Of a DNA stretch of 54,257 nucleotides, positions 24,613 to 34,462 are shown piece by piece. Every line of letters begins with the position of its first letter. The first letter of the stretch is position 1. The notes beneath the pieces were generated by a model. It saw only the letters and a program-made list of their open reading frames with translations. It was not told where the DNA came from and searched no databases. The translations under genes and the position numbers were made by a program. The stretch comes from Candidatus Electronema sp. (GTDB lineage: Bacteria; Desulfobacterota; Desulfobulbia; Desulfobulbales; Desulfobulbaceae), in assembly GCA_026645415.1 (NCBI GenBank), contig JAPEVH010000061.1, positions 40,001 through 94,257 on the forward strand. Reading direction: 5' to 3'.

Positions 24613-25809
24613 TTAGGCAAAAAGGTTGGTAAAGATCCTGTAGCCACCTATCCAAGTGCCAATAGCTGAACCGAAACCTGTCAGCAAGAAGACCAAGAAC
24701 ACCCGCAGCAGTTTGTTCTTCCACCAGCCGCGCACAGTGCCAATATCTCCGGCAGCCGCCTCAAACTCTTTGACGAGGGGCGGCTGGGTCATGACTTGGA
24801 CAAAGGCGCAGACATAGCCAGCACCGATCACTGGCGTTAAGCTGGTGATTGGTGCGCCAACAAAGGCAGTGAGGATGGTGGCTGGATGGGCTAAGGCCAG
24901 CACCCCGCCAATTGCGGAAGGAATACCGTTCGCCAAGATCCAATAGAGAATATTGGCCCCGGCCTGCCCCGCCCCATGCTTAAAGCCAATCAGGACAATG
25001 GAAAGCACGATGGCCACCGGCACAGACCAACCAAAGACCTTCCAACTCGCAGAGACCGGCGGAATGCTGCTGATCTCCTCCATTTTGTCACTGTTGTTCT
25101 CCTGCATCGCCCGCTTAATGCCAGCCATGTGACCTGCACCAACCACTGCTACCACCCGTTTGCCCGCCGCTGCTTTGAGCTTTTCGGCCATGAAAATATC
25201 GCGCTCGTCGATCAGGGCTGCCTTGGCCGCTGGCAGTGCTTTGCCAATCTCATCCATTAGCTCGGACAGCACATCCTGCTGGCGCAACTCGGCTAACTTC
25301 TCTTCAGTCAATTCGGTTTCGTCAAACAGCGAAGCCAGCAGGGTAGCCAGCAAATAGCCTTTCTTGAATAAGGAAGTAGCTTTCCACGCGCGCCGCAAGG
25401 TAACCCGTACATCCCGGTCGCACAATTCTATGGGAATGCCATGCTTTGCTGCGGCCTTGGCTGCGGTGAGTAACTCTGTGCCCGGCTGTACGCCTAGCTT
25501 GCCGCCCAGCTTCTTCTGATACGAGGACAGCACGAGATTGACTAACAGGGTCGAGAGTTGCTTGTTCTTAATGATCTGCTTCAGATCCAAGTTTTGCCAC
25601 TGCTGCGGTTCAGACAGGGCTTTGTAGCGTTTCTCGTCCAGCTCAATGCAGACCATGTCTGGCTGCTCTTGTTCAATGATCTCCTCAACCAGGTCAACAG
25701 ATTCACGAGAGATATGAGCAGTGCCGACCAGTAGGATGGTCTGGTCTTGATGATGGATGACAGCAACATCATCGGAATAGCTTTGGGAAGGAAAGGTTGT
25801 CTCGGTCAT
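24613..25809 (-). CDS. TraB/PrgY-family membrane protein
   Basis: 398 residues. The N-terminal TraB domain has LVGTAHISRESVDLVEEII near residues 27-45, CIELDEKRYKAL near 54 and VVGAGHMAGIKRAM near 225; the two GxxH motifs and the glutamate are typical of this Tiki/ChaN-like fold, suspected to be a metallopeptidase. The C-terminal third has three to four membrane segments (VPVAIVLSIVLIGF, GIPSAIGGVLALAHPATIL and KLLRVFLVFLLTGFGSAIG among them). In enterococci PrgY/TraB blocks pheromone; in most bacteria the role is unknown. The gene has no visible ribosome site and stands alone, 82 bp downstream of the helicase gene's stop. Confidence 0.88.
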   Translation of the reverse strand: MTETTFPSQSYSDDVAVIHHQDQTILLVGTAHISRESVDLVEEIIEQEQPDMVCIELDEKRYKALSEPQQWQNLDLKQIIKNKQLSTLLVNLVLSSYQKKLGGKLGVQPGTELLTAAKAAAKHGIPIELCDRDVRVTLRRAWKATSLFKKGYLLATLLASLFDETELTEEKLAELRQQDVLSELMDEIGKALPAAKAALIDERDIFMAEKLKAAAGKRVVAVVGAGHMAGIKRAMQENNSDKMEEISSIPPVSASWKVFGWSVPVAIVLSIVLIGFKHGAGQAGANILYWILANGIPSAIGGVLALAHPATILTAFVGAPITSLTPVIGAGYVCAFVQVMTQPPLVKEFEAAAGDIGTVRGWWKNKLLRVFLVFLLTGFGSAIGTWIGGYRIFTNLFA

Positions 25810-25891
25810 ATAAGGGCTTACGCGCTGAACATAGAGGGATACTGACTAACGGTTTGTTTTGCAAAAGGATACCAGATAGCGGTGAAAATGT

Positions 25892-28800
25892 CTAGGAACA
25901 GTGTTTGAGAGGCACTATCCCCATGCGCTCCAGCAGCGGCCAAAGCGGTGCAAGTGCCTTGTCCGCATCAGCATAATAGAGGCATTCCCGGATGCGGAAG
26001 AACTGCCAGCCGCAGCGTTCGAGCTGCCGCTGCCGGGCCAAATCAGCGGGATAGCTTTTCAAGTCGTGCCAATAGTCGCCGTCGCACTCCACCGCCAGTT
26101 GCGCCTTGCTGCCCTGAATCACCAAATCAATTCGTCTGCCTGCGAATTCATACTGCGGAACAACGCAGTATCCTTGTCCTGCAATCTGAAGGGTAACATC
26201 CACCTCAAACCAGCTATCAAAATCAAAACGTTTGAGTTTGGGCGCGGATTCTGTCTTTCTGTCCGCCTGATGCGCCTTCAGCCGCAGTTCCTCAAGTTCC
26301 TCAATATTTAGACATTGAATGTCGCCATTCGGGGCATCCTTGTTCTGAAAATGCTCCAGCAGCCTGCGCCGCAGGCAGTTGCTTCCCAAACGAGGCTCGT
26401 TGAGCGTCAATGAGTGAAAAAGCCACATCTGATCCCGCGCCCGGCTGGCAGCAACATTGAAACGCTGCGCGTATTTGTTTGTCTCTCCAGGCTCAGGCAC
26501 GGGCAAGGATGTGAATCTCGCATTCGGCGCGGCCACCATGCTGAGAAAAATGATGTCCCGCTCATCGCCCTGAAAGCTGGGCGGATTGCCGCAGATGACC
26601 TTGCGTTTCTGCATTTCTTCCGCGCCAATGGCCTCAACCAGCAAGCCTTGAATCAGATCAGCCTGAGCCGCGCCTTGCAGAACTATCACGCCCATTGATT
26701 TGCCCTGATACCGCTCATCTTCGCAGCAGTTTTTCACTGTCTCGGCAATGGCTTCCGCTTCAGGCCGGTTGATGACCCTCTGGCCGTCTCCTTCCCGATA
26801 GCCAGTTTCCACAAAGACCGATTGCAGCGGCTCCAAGCGGTCAGGCAAATAGCGGCGAAGCGGAATCAGATTGCCCTTGTAACAGAGTTTGCTGCTGAAG
26901 CGGATGATTTCCGGCATACAGCGGAAATGCTCCCGGAGGCAAATTTGATTTTTGAAAAGTATCTCGCAAAGTTTAAAAAGACTGCGATCAGGGCCAAAGG
27001 ATTTGGCAAAAGGAAAATCATGCAGCCATGTGCGCATGAGCTGCTGCACCTGCGTTTGGTCTATGCCTACTCCTTCCGGGCTGACCTGTTTGTCATCGCC
27101 GACCACAATCAGGCGTTTGCCAAGCTGAAAAAGCGGCAGAGCTTCCGGGCCGCACTGTGAAGCCTCATCCACAATAATGGCATCAAACAGACCGCTTCCG
27201 GCATTGACTGTTTCGTAAACCTGATGCAAAGGCATGATCCATGCGGGCACGGCATCCCGACATTTGCTGAGATACTGTTGAGCGTCTCTTCGACGGATAG
27301 CGTCATATTTTCCTTTTCCTGTTTTTCCGATTTTCTGCATTTCCTGTCGCCAAGCGATCAAATTCTGGCGGTGCGCCTCGCTCATTCGCTCAAAACAGCA
27401 GCTCCATGCCTTTTCTGCGGCTAATTTGCCAAGATCACTCTGTATTTCCTCCTCAAGCCGCTGGCTCTGCCGCAGCAGGGCAGCCAGATCAGTTTGCAGA
27501 AATTTCTTCAGCCATGAGGAAGCCTGCGCCCAAGCCCATGCCTTTTCCAGTTGTGCCAGACGCTGCGGCCAGAGCTGCCATTCGTGCCCGCTGTTCAGCT
27601 CTGCCGCCAAATGAGGCGCAAATTCAGCCATTTTTGCAATAATTTGCTGTTTTGCCTGCATCTGTTTTGCTTTCTTGGCCAGAGCGTCAAGTTCCCCAAG
27701 CAGACGGGCATACGCGGCACTGTCCCGTTCAGCAATGCTGGCGGCAAGCTGTCCAGCTACAGGATGCGCTTTGGGATTATTGGCCAAGTCAGCAAAACGA
27801 CATTGCAACTTATTGATTGAGCTGCTTATCTGCTCCTGATGCAACCAAGCCAGAACCGCCCGGCAGTCTTCGGCCAGCTCCAGCATGGCTGCTTCAGTCC
27901 ATTTCTCCACGTTCAGCCCGCAGGCTTCTGCCGCCGTCCGCACCTGCTTCTGCGTCTGGCGCAGCCGAAGCGCATTCTCCAGTGCCTTGTGCATTTCATC
28001 CAATTGAACAAGCTGCAAGCGGAACGGGCCAGAATCACGCTTCGCCCTGCCTTGCCAGCAAGACCAAGCCTGATCAAGCTGCTGCTCAACAGTCAGCCAA
28101 GCAACGAGTTTTTCCAGCGGCTCCAAGCTGAGACAGTCCTGCCCGTCCACTTTGACTTGGCTGACCATGCCGCCATGCTTGCGCACCGCGTCTGGTTTGA
28201 AAATCCAGCGGCCCGCTGTTCCACCTGCTTTGAAATGCTCATGCAATTCCTTTGCGGCGGCCAGAAGTGCTTTTCGGTTGATGTCCGGCGGAATCTCCAC
28301 GTCAGCCGCTTTGCTTTTGGCCGCCAGCTCTTCAAGACCGCTGACACTTTCCTGCGAGAGCTTCAGCAGCTCCCGCCAAATCCTGCTTTTACCGGCCAGC
28401 ACATCATCCACCGCCTTGTCCAGCCACGGCATCGGCTTCTGCCGCAGTGTGCGAAAAGCTGCCGCCATGTCCTGCGCCTGCTGATGCAGGGAGCGCACCG
28501 CCTCCTTGCCGTTTTCTCCAAGGCAAAGAAGCGTTGCCCCTGATCCGTGTTGCAGACGTTCTGCTCCCGGCGCAGCCTTTTCCTTGGCAGCAGCCTCTTT
28601 TTGAAAAGCCGCTTCCACCTTGCTGACTGGTGCCACCTGCTCCGACGCAGGAAGCTGCAAGGTCATTTCTTCTTCGTCCGCCGGAGATACTGCGGAAAAA
28701 TATTTGCGAAGGAAATCAGCCTCATTGCCTGCCAAAGGCAGCGGCGCATCTGCGGGAATGGAATCTGTGAACCAAGCAAAGTTGTCCGCATCGCGGCGGA

Positions 28801-30298
28801 GCTGGCGGGCAATTTCGGCGGCAGTGCCGGAACAGCGGCCACCGGCGAGCTGATGCTTGAAGGTCTCCTGTTCGCGCAAGGCGAGAATCTGCTGTTCAGC
28901 AGCAGCCTTGGCCTTGCGTGCGGCATGAAGCCGCGCTTCCAGCTCATCGGTGCGGCGGCGGTTCTCGGATTCATCCCAGTCTTTCCATTTGTCAAGGATG
29001 CCCTCCACGCTCCGGGCCAGCGAGCTTTTTTCCTCTCCCAGCAAACTGATGGCAAGAGGCCGCAGCTCTTCCGGCAACTTGCCATGCAGCACCTGTAACG
29101 CCTGTTTCGTCTTTGCGGTCACTAAAATTCGCTGACCGGTTGCCAGCAAATGCGAGATGAGGTTGGCGATGGTGTGGGATTTGCCGGTGCCGGGCGGCCC
29201 CTGCACAAGCACCCCGGCCTGCATGTCCAAGGTGCGGATGATTTTCTTCTGCTCCTCATTGGCAGGAAGAGGAAAATACAGCTCGCCCGGCGGCTGGGCA
29301 GATGCACCCGCTGGACTTGCTTGTTCCGGGAACATGCCGCAGAGCTGACGGAAGCCATCTGTCAGCGCAGCAGCAGGCTGGGCCTTCAGTTCGGTCAGGA
29401 GCTGATCTAATCCGCGCTGATTGCGTTTCCGTAAAATCAAGGCCGGAGCATATTCCAGCAGCGGTCTGTCCTTGCTTGGCTGCTGCGCAGGCTCCAGACG
29501 ATCAGGTTGATATTCTCCCTGTCCGCCTGCTCCCAAGGAATTGGCGATTTTGCGCAGAACAGCATCCAGCCCTGAGCGGTCATAGACCGCCGTGCTGACT
29601 GCGGCCCGGCCTTCAGCAATCAGACTGCGGGCATCAAGCGGCTGATCGTCGAGCATGTCCAACTCAATCTCAGCCTTGTCGCTGTCCTGCCGAACTGTGA
29701 ACAGCCCTTTTTCCGCCTCAAAAACCAAGGAAACTCCGGCAACCGCCAGATGCCGTTTGATTTCCCTGCTGCTGTTCCGCCAGCGCAGCAGGCCCAGCCC
29801 CAAAACCAGCTCGCATTGCTCGCCGCTTTTTTGCAGCTCCTGATGCAGCAAAAACAGCTCTTTGTATGCCTGCCGGACAGGATCGTCCTCGGCCCAAGGC
29901 AGCCACGGCTCTTGAACTGCCGGAAAATCCTTCAGATGCAATGTACTGACTGGTTCCGCTTCACTCTCCGAATTGGTTTTAGCGCAGTCAAGGATGACAG
30001 ACGGCTCCAGCTTCGGCGGTTCCTTGCAATCTGCCGGCGCATATTGCCGCAGCCAGAGAACGCAGTCATCAGGAGGCTGAGGCGCAGGAGGGCGCGGCGG
30101 AGCTTTCTTTACAGTCAGCCAGATGTCATCATCCTGCTCTTCCGCTTTCCATGCCCGGCAGAAGCAGAGCGGCGATTCGCGGGGCAGACTGTGCAGCCAG
30201 AAAACCCGTTCATAGTCATCAAGGCTGAAGACAGCTTTGCTGCCGAGTTTGGTCAGCGCGGCAAGATATTCAAGCAGGCGGGCAGTGTTGTCAGGCAT
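25892..30298 (-). CDS. Giant SF1 helicase fused to a Vsr-like (MTES_1575-type) endonuclease
   Basis: 1,468 residues. The helicase core is split: Walker A QGPPGTGKSHTIANLI (GPPGTGKS 367-374), then a helical, coiled-coil insert of over 600 residues, then Walker B IIVDEASQCGPEALPLF (DEAS at 1044) and later SF1 motifs VVGDDKQVSPEGVG, LREHFRCMPEII, SFQGDERDIIFLSMV and FNVAASRARDQMWLF. The last ~110 residues are a PD-(D/E)XK nuclease of the Vsr/DUF559 type: FEVDVTLQIAGQGY, then RRIDLVI (D1391), AVECDGDYWH (E1404) and RCGWQFFRIRECLYY. The order resembles Upf1-like helicase-nuclease proteins found in defence islands, so single-gene antiviral or plasmid defence is a fair hypothesis. It is monocistronic and looks more GC-rich than its neighbours. 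A DNA-repair role is the alternative. Confidence 0.88.
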   Translation of the reverse strand: MPDNTARLLEYLAALTKLGSKAVFSLDDYERVFWLHSLPRESPLCFCRAWKAEEQDDDIWLTVKKAPPRPPAPQPPDDCVLWLRQYAPADCKEPPKLEPSVILDCAKTNSESEAEPVSTLHLKDFPAVQEPWLPWAEDDPVRQAYKELFLLHQELQKSGEQCELVLGLGLLRWRNSSREIKRHLAVAGVSLVFEAEKGLFTVRQDSDKAEIELDMLDDQPLDARSLIAEGRAAVSTAVYDRSGLDAVLRKIANSLGAGGQGEYQPDRLEPAQQPSKDRPLLEYAPALILRKRNQRGLDQLLTELKAQPAAALTDGFRQLCGMFPEQASPAGASAQPPGELYFPLPANEEQKKIIRTLDMQAGVLVQGPPGTGKSHTIANLISHLLATGQRILVTAKTKQALQVLHGKLPEELRPLAISLLGEEKSSLARSVEGILDKWKDWDESENRRRTDELEARLHAARKAKAAAEQQILALREQETFKHQLAGGRCSGTAAEIARQLRRDADNFAWFTDSIPADAPLPLAGNEADFLRKYFSAVSPADEEEMTLQLPASEQVAPVSKVEAAFQKEAAAKEKAAPGAERLQHGSGATLLCLGENGKEAVRSLHQQAQDMAAAFRTLRQKPMPWLDKAVDDVLAGKSRIWRELLKLSQESVSGLEELAAKSKAADVEIPPDINRKALLAAAKELHEHFKAGGTAGRWIFKPDAVRKHGGMVSQVKVDGQDCLSLEPLEKLVAWLTVEQQLDQAWSCWQGRAKRDSGPFRLQLVQLDEMHKALENALRLRQTQKQVRTAAEACGLNVEKWTEAAMLELAEDCRAVLAWLHQEQISSSINKLQCRFADLANNPKAHPVAGQLAASIAERDSAAYARLLGELDALAKKAKQMQAKQQIIAKMAEFAPHLAAELNSGHEWQLWPQRLAQLEKAWAWAQASSWLKKFLQTDLAALLRQSQRLEEEIQSDLGKLAAEKAWSCCFERMSEAHRQNLIAWRQEMQKIGKTGKGKYDAIRRRDAQQYLSKCRDAVPAWIMPLHQVYETVNAGSGLFDAIIVDEASQCGPEALPLFQLGKRLIVVGDDKQVSPEGVGIDQTQVQQLMRTWLHDFPFAKSFGPDRSLFKLCEILFKNQICLREHFRCMPEIIRFSSKLCYKGNLIPLRRYLPDRLEPLQSVFVETGYREGDGQRVINRPEAEAIAETVKNCCEDERYQGKSMGVIVLQGAAQADLIQGLLVEAIGAEEMQKRKVICGNPPSFQGDERDIIFLSMVAAPNARFTSLPVPEPGETNKYAQRFNVAASRARDQMWLFHSLTLNEPRLGSNCLRRRLLEHFQNKDAPNGDIQCLNIEELEELRLKAHQADRKTESAPKLKRFDFDSWFEVDVTLQIAGQGYCVVPQYEFAGRRIDLVIQGSKAQLAVECDGDYWHDLKSYPADLARQRQLERCGWQFFRIRECLYYADADKALAPLWPLLERMGIVPLKHCS

Positions 30299-30689
30299 GG
30301 GCGGAGAGTGGCAGAGAATCAGAAGAAAATTTGCCGGAAAGATATAGCATCCACATTAAAAGATGTCGAGCAAAGAAAAATTTTTTAATCTGTTCGAGAG
30401 GATAATCGAAGAAACAGCACACCGTTTTGGGAACAGTAAGTCAAGTCTGAGGTCAAAGCGTATTGAACCCCGCTGGACAGGACAAGGAATCAAGCCGGTC
30501 AAAGCTATGCTTAACTGGCTTATCATTCAGTAATAATTGATCATTCAACCCGTGATTCGCATGAATTACAAATTACAAAGAGTGCTGGTAAAGAAAAAAG
30601 CTACAGGGTATCATGGGCCTTTACCAGTGGAAGTCTTCTGGAGCCGTAACAGTGCTACAGGAGCTTGCAGCAGATACTAAGGAGATTTT
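30299..30689. other. 391-bp intergenic stretch between divergent genes
   Basis: It separates the helicase (minus) from the LtaS-like gene (plus). A 56-codon open frame runs from ATG 30363 to TAA 30533 (start MSSKEKFFNLFERIIEE). It has no ribosome site and no family I recognise, so I do not call it a gene. An inverted repeat, CTGGTAAAG/CTTTACCAG, lies near 30590-30630. AAGGAG precedes the next gene's ATG. Confidence 0.4.
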
Positions 30690-32720
30690 ATGAAGATGAA
30701 GAAAACGCTTGTCAGTAGCTTGCACAACTGGCTGTCCAGCCGCTACGGAGCAGTGCTGCTCTTTCTCGGTACATATCTCTGCATTTCGTGGCTAACGCGC
30801 ATTGCTCTTCTTCTCCATTCTGCTCCTGACGTTGCTTGGAACTCTAGCCTAGTTGCAGCGGCAGGCTGGGGCCTGCTCTTTGATCTTGCCTCTGGCGCAT
30901 GGCTTTCGCTGCCGCTCCTTGTGGTACTGATGCTGCTTCCCGCCCGCTTCTTTCAAAAGAAGCTAGGACAGTTGCTGGCCGGATTTGTCGGTTTAGCTAT
31001 CCTGTTTGCCCTGCTCTTCGGAGTAGCAGCAGAATGGTTGTTCTGGGACGAGTTCAGCACCCGCTTTAACTTTATTGCCGTAGATTACATCGTCTATACC
31101 GACGAGGTGATCGGCAACATCTGGGAATCCTACCCCATGCCAGCCATTTTAGCTGGACTACTCGTTGCCTCTAGCCTGCTCCTTTGGGTGCTTTGGCAGA
31201 CCGGTTTACCAAAAGTCTGGTTAACAAGTGAACATGAATCATTCCGGGGCCGTCTGCGCAACGGAGCTGTTTTTTTGCTCGCCGTACTGCTGCTGGGCAT
31301 AACGGTTCAGTCAGATTGGCTGCCGTCCTTTGCCAACAACTACAACCGCGAGCTGGCGCAGAACGGCATCTGGTCTTTGTTCGCTGCCTTCCGCGCCAAT
31401 CAACTGGATTATGCAACGTTTTACACCTGCTTACCGCAGAAGGAGGCTCTGTCACATCTCCAAGAAGATCTAGTGGAAGATGGCTCTATCCTCCTTCAGC
31501 CCGGCAAAATCGACTCCTTGCGCTACGTCGACAATCCTGGGCCGGAACTGCATCCCAACATCATTCAGATCACCGTGGAAAGCCTGAGCGCGGACTTCCT
31601 TGGCGCGTGGAATCCTACATCTGATCTCACACCCAACTTGGATGCGCTCGCTCAAAAGAGCCTCATCTTCACCCAGCTCTATGCCACTGGCACTCGCACT
31701 GTGCGAGGCATGGAGGCGTTGACCCTTTCCCTGCCGCCCACGCCCGGCCGCTCAGTCCTCAAACGGCCGAACAATGAAAACATGTTTACCTTGGGTTCTG
31801 TGTTGCGCAATAGAGGGTACGATACCGCCTTTCTCTACGGTGGGTTCGGCTATTTTGACAACATGAACTACTTCTTTGGTAATAATGGCTATCGCATTGT
31901 TGATCGGGCGGCGGTGAAGGCAGAGGACATCACCTTTGCCAATATCTGGGGAGCCTGTGATCAGGATTTGTATAGCTGGACAATGAAAGAAGCGGACAAG
32001 GAAAGCGCAGCAGGTCGCCCCTTTCATTTCTTTCTCATGACGACTTCTAATCATCGGCCCTTTACCTTTCCAGAGGGCCAGATTGATCTGCCGTCCAAAA
32101 CAGCAGGAAGAAAAGGCGGCGTTAAATACACAGATTATGCTATTGGCGAATTCATCCGCAAGGCTTCCACCAAGCCTTGGTTCAACAATACTGTCTTTGT
32201 CATTGTCGCTGATCATTGCGCTTCTAGTGCAGGCAAGACAGAGCTGCCTGTGGCCAAATACCATATTCCAATGCTGATTTATGCACCGGGTGGTCAGATT
32301 GCTCCGGGCCAGAACAGTACCCTGATGAGCCAGATGGACTATGCACCAACCTTGCTCGGACTGCTCGGCTGGAGTTATCCTAGTCGTTTCTTTGGCCATG
32401 ATGTTCGCCGAGTACAAGATACGACAGCTCATGCGTTGATTGGCACCTATCAAAAACTTGGCCACATGGAGGATGGCAAGCTGACCGTTCTTGCGCCTCG
32501 GCAAATGCAATCCTTCTATACGGTTGATCTGGCGAACGCGGCCATGACTCCGCTTACAAAGGTTCCAGTAGCAGAGGAAGACGAGGCTATCAGCTACTAC
32601 CAGATGGCTGAAGATATGTTTAACCAGCACAGCTACCGGGCACTCAAGGACGATGAGTTGAAGCAGTGGACAATAAAGGGAGAGCAGCTCTCTGCCAAGA
32701 AACTAGCAGTCCTCCCATGA
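30690..32720 (+). CDS. LtaS-like sulfatase-fold membrane enzyme (phosphoglycerol/phosphoethanolamine transferase type)
   Basis: 676 residues. About five membrane helices fill residues 20-205, and a large periplasmic catalytic domain follows. In it IIQITVESLSADFLGAW (E297) and ATGTRTVRGMEALTLSLPP (threonine nucleophile likely T337) are the metal and nucleophile motifs, and VIVADHCASSAG is the second metal site of the alkaline-phosphatase superfamily. LtaS relatives in Gram-negative bacteria move phosphoglycerol or phosphoethanolamine from lipids onto glycans or lipid A; the acceptor here is unknown. AAGGAG lies 6 bases before the ATG. It is 57 bp upstream of the GYF-AIM24 gene, and a TATAAT at 32733 may start that gene separately. 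Confidence 0.88.
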   Translation: MKMKKTLVSSLHNWLSSRYGAVLLFLGTYLCISWLTRIALLLHSAPDVAWNSSLVAAAGWGLLFDLASGAWLSLPLLVVLMLLPARFFQKKLGQLLAGFVGLAILFALLFGVAAEWLFWDEFSTRFNFIAVDYIVYTDEVIGNIWESYPMPAILAGLLVASSLLLWVLWQTGLPKVWLTSEHESFRGRLRNGAVFLLAVLLLGITVQSDWLPSFANNYNRELAQNGIWSLFAAFRANQLDYATFYTCLPQKEALSHLQEDLVEDGSILLQPGKIDSLRYVDNPGPELHPNIIQITVESLSADFLGAWNPTSDLTPNLDALAQKSLIFTQLYATGTRTVRGMEALTLSLPPTPGRSVLKRPNNENMFTLGSVLRNRGYDTAFLYGGFGYFDNMNYFFGNNGYRIVDRAAVKAEDITFANIWGACDQDLYSWTMKEADKESAAGRPFHFFLMTTSNHRPFTFPEGQIDLPSKTAGRKGGVKYTDYAIGEFIRKASTKPWFNNTVFVIVADHCASSAGKTELPVAKYHIPMLIYAPGGQIAPGQNSTLMSQMDYAPTLLGLLGWSYPSRFFGHDVRRVQDTTAHALIGTYQKLGHMEDGKLTVLAPRQMQSFYTVDLANAAMTPLTKVPVAEEDEAISYYQMAEDMFNQHSYRALKDDELKQWTIKGEQLSAKKLAVLP

Positions 32721-32777
32721 CCTCTTTCCCTGTATAATGAGTTCAGAACACCGTAAACGAAAACAGGAGAAATCATA

Positions 32778-33791
32778 ATGAACTGGCATGTTGCTGTTAA
32801 TGGGCAAACAATAGGCCCCTTTCCTCAAAAGCAAATTGTCGCTGGGCTGCGCTCTGGTCAGTATGACCAAACAACTATGGTCTGGCGAGAGGGCTTCAGT
32901 GATTGGCTCCCTATTGCCAAGGTGCCTGAATTAGCAGTACCTTCCCCTTCGAGCACAGCGCAGCCTCAGCCTACGCCGCCATCTATGTCTGGGCGGCCAC
33001 AAGCGCATGAGATTGATTACGAGATCTTTGGTCATGAAATGCAGTTTGTTGAGGTTGAGCTAGACCCGCAGGAGAGTGTTGTTGCTGAGGCGGGTGCCAT
33101 GATGTATATGAGCGACAATATCCAGATGCAGACTATTTTTGGCGACGGCTCATCCTCGTCCCAGTCTGGCGGCTTTTTTAATAAAATGCTGGGCGCAGGC
33201 AAACGGCTGCTCACGGGTGAGAGCCTGTTCATGACCATGTTCACCTTTACCGGCTATGGTAAGGGCCGAGTTGCCTTTGCAGCACCCTATCCAGGGAAAA
33301 TCATTCCCCTTGACCTGGGTAACTACAACGGGCGGATTATCTGCCAAAAGGATGCGTTCCTCTGCGCAGCTAAGGGCGTTTCTGTTGGAATAGCTTTTCA
33401 GAAACGAATCGGGGTGGCCTTGTTTGGTGGTGAGGGTTTTATCATGCAGCGATTAGATGGTGACGGCCTCTGCTTTGTTCATGCGGGCGGCACCATCGTT
33501 GAAAAGCAGCTCGAAGCAGGCCAGACCCTGCGGGTAGATACTGGCTGTCTTGTCGCGCTCACGCAAACCGTACAATACGATATTGAGTTTGTTGGCAATG
33601 TTAAATCAGCAGTGTTCGGCGGTGAAGGCTTCTTCTTTGCGAACTTACGCGGGCCGGGTCATGTCTGGCTCCAGTCGCTGCCCTTCTCGCGGTTAGCTGG
33701 CCGCATCTTTGCCGCTGCTCCGCAGGCTGGTGGCAAAAGTGTTGGCGAAGGTTCAGTCATTGGCAATATTGCTAATCTCTTTGAGCGATAA
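32778..33791 (+). CDS. GYF_2 domain plus AIM24/TIGR00266-family protein
   Basis: 337 residues. Residues 1-50 are a GYF_2 domain ([20 protein letters not shown], then [11 protein letters not shown]), a small module that binds proline-rich or other protein segments. A proline-rich linker follows. Residues 78-325 are an AIM24-like beta-roll: [73 protein letters not shown]. Bacterial AIM24 proteins have no proven biochemical role; the yeast relative acts in mitochondrial inner-membrane organisation. AGGAGA precedes the ATG. The fusion with GYF suggests it docks to a partner. Confidence 0.88.
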   Translation: MNWHVAVNGQTIGPFPQKQIVAGLRSGQYDQTTMVWREGFSDWLPIAKVPELAVPSPSSTAQPQPTPPSMSGRPQAHEIDYEIFGHEMQFVEVELDPQESVVAEAGAMMYMSDNIQMQTIFGDGSSSSQSGGFFNKMLGAGKRLLTGESLFMTMFTFTGYGKGRVAFAAPYPGKIIPLDLGNYNGRIICQKDAFLCAAKGVSVGIAFQKRIGVALFGGEGFIMQRLDGDGLCFVHAGGTIVEKQLEAGQTLRVDTGCLVALTQTVQYDIEFVGNVKSAVFGGEGFFFANLRGPGHVWLQSLPFSRLAGRIFAAAPQAGGKSVGEGSVIGNIANLFER

Positions 33792-33795
33792 TGCA

Positions 33796-34311
33796 GTGTT
33801 TGCGAGCAAACGCTGGCGAAGGAGCATCACTGCTATCTACCTCTTCTGCCTTTATGCCAGCCTTGGTATTGCTCGCTCTGTGGCCGAATACCTGCGAACA
33901 CAGAATCTGCTTCGGCTAACCGTCTCGGCTTTGTTCAGTCTTGTCCTACCAGCGGTGCTCCTTTGGCGATTCTCGGTTACTGGTCGCCAAAGAATGCTCC
34001 GCCGGGTTATGCTGCTTCTTATCTTGCTGGCAGCGGCCTTTATTCTCTCTCATACGCCAGAAGAACGACTTCATTTTCTTACCTATGGCCTCCTTGGCTG
34101 GCTCTTTTCTTGGACTTTGGAAGAACAACAAGTAAGCCTGTTCTGGCCTCTTCTCTTTGTTTGGCTGGCCGGAACTGGTGATGAGCTGATTCAAGGTTTG
34201 CTGCCAAATCGCGTTTTTGACCTCCGTGACATTCTCTTTAATGGGATAGCTGGTGCCGCTGGAATAGCAATCTTTGCTACTGGTAGAGCAAAGACGTGGC
34301 AAGCGAAGTAA
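33796..34311 (+). CDS. VanZ-like membrane protein
   Basis: About 171 residues with four to five membrane segments (AIYLFCLYASLGIA, ALFSLVLPAVLLWRF, VMLLLILLAAAFIL, LFWPLLFVWLAGTGDELIQ). The late motif GDELIQGLLPNRVFDLRDIL, followed by NGIAGAAG, is the VanZ signature (E-x-x-Q, then R-x-x-D-x-x-x-N). No ATG in this frame lies near the family start. Candidates are GTG at 33796, 4 bp after the AIM24 stop, and TTG at 33781 or 33709, which would overlap AIM24; I chose the GTG. The family is linked to teicoplanin resistance in vanA clusters, but most chromosomal members have no known role. Confidence 0.75.
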   Translation: MFASKRWRRSITAIYLFCLYASLGIARSVAEYLRTQNLLRLTVSALFSLVLPAVLLWRFSVTGRQRMLRRVMLLLILLAAAFILSHTPEERLHFLTYGLLGWLFSWTLEEQQVSLFWPLLFVWLAGTGDELIQGLLPNRVFDLRDILFNGIAGAAGIAIFATGRAKTWQAK

Positions 34312-34345
34312 GTTTTTTCCCTGCAAAAAATCCCCGGCCTTTTCT

Positions 34346-34374
34346 TTGATAATCCCATTGCCTCGTGGTACAAT
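34346..34374 (+). promoter_or_regulatory. Sigma-70-type promoter of the AAA+/FGE-fold operon
   Basis: TTGATA (34346-34351), a 17-bp spacer and TACAAT (34369-34374). The transcript would begin near 34381 with a leader of about 80 bases. It marks the start of a unit separate from the VanZ gene. Confidence 0.65.
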
Positions 34375-34462
34375 GACGTTCCAATCGGCTGTAGGAATAC
34401 AGACTGTCGTGCAAGATTTTTTCAATTATGATAAGGAACTGCCGTCATAAGGCGGCTTGGAC

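Noticed and set aside
28547-29098. Several long plus-strand frames of 80-230 codons opposite the helicase
   Set aside because: High-GC shadow frames antisense to a gene with clear helicase motifs; they have no domains of their own.
30363-30533. 56-codon open frame as a small gene
   Set aside because: No ribosome site, no recognised family and no clear link to either neighbour; mentioned only in the gap description.
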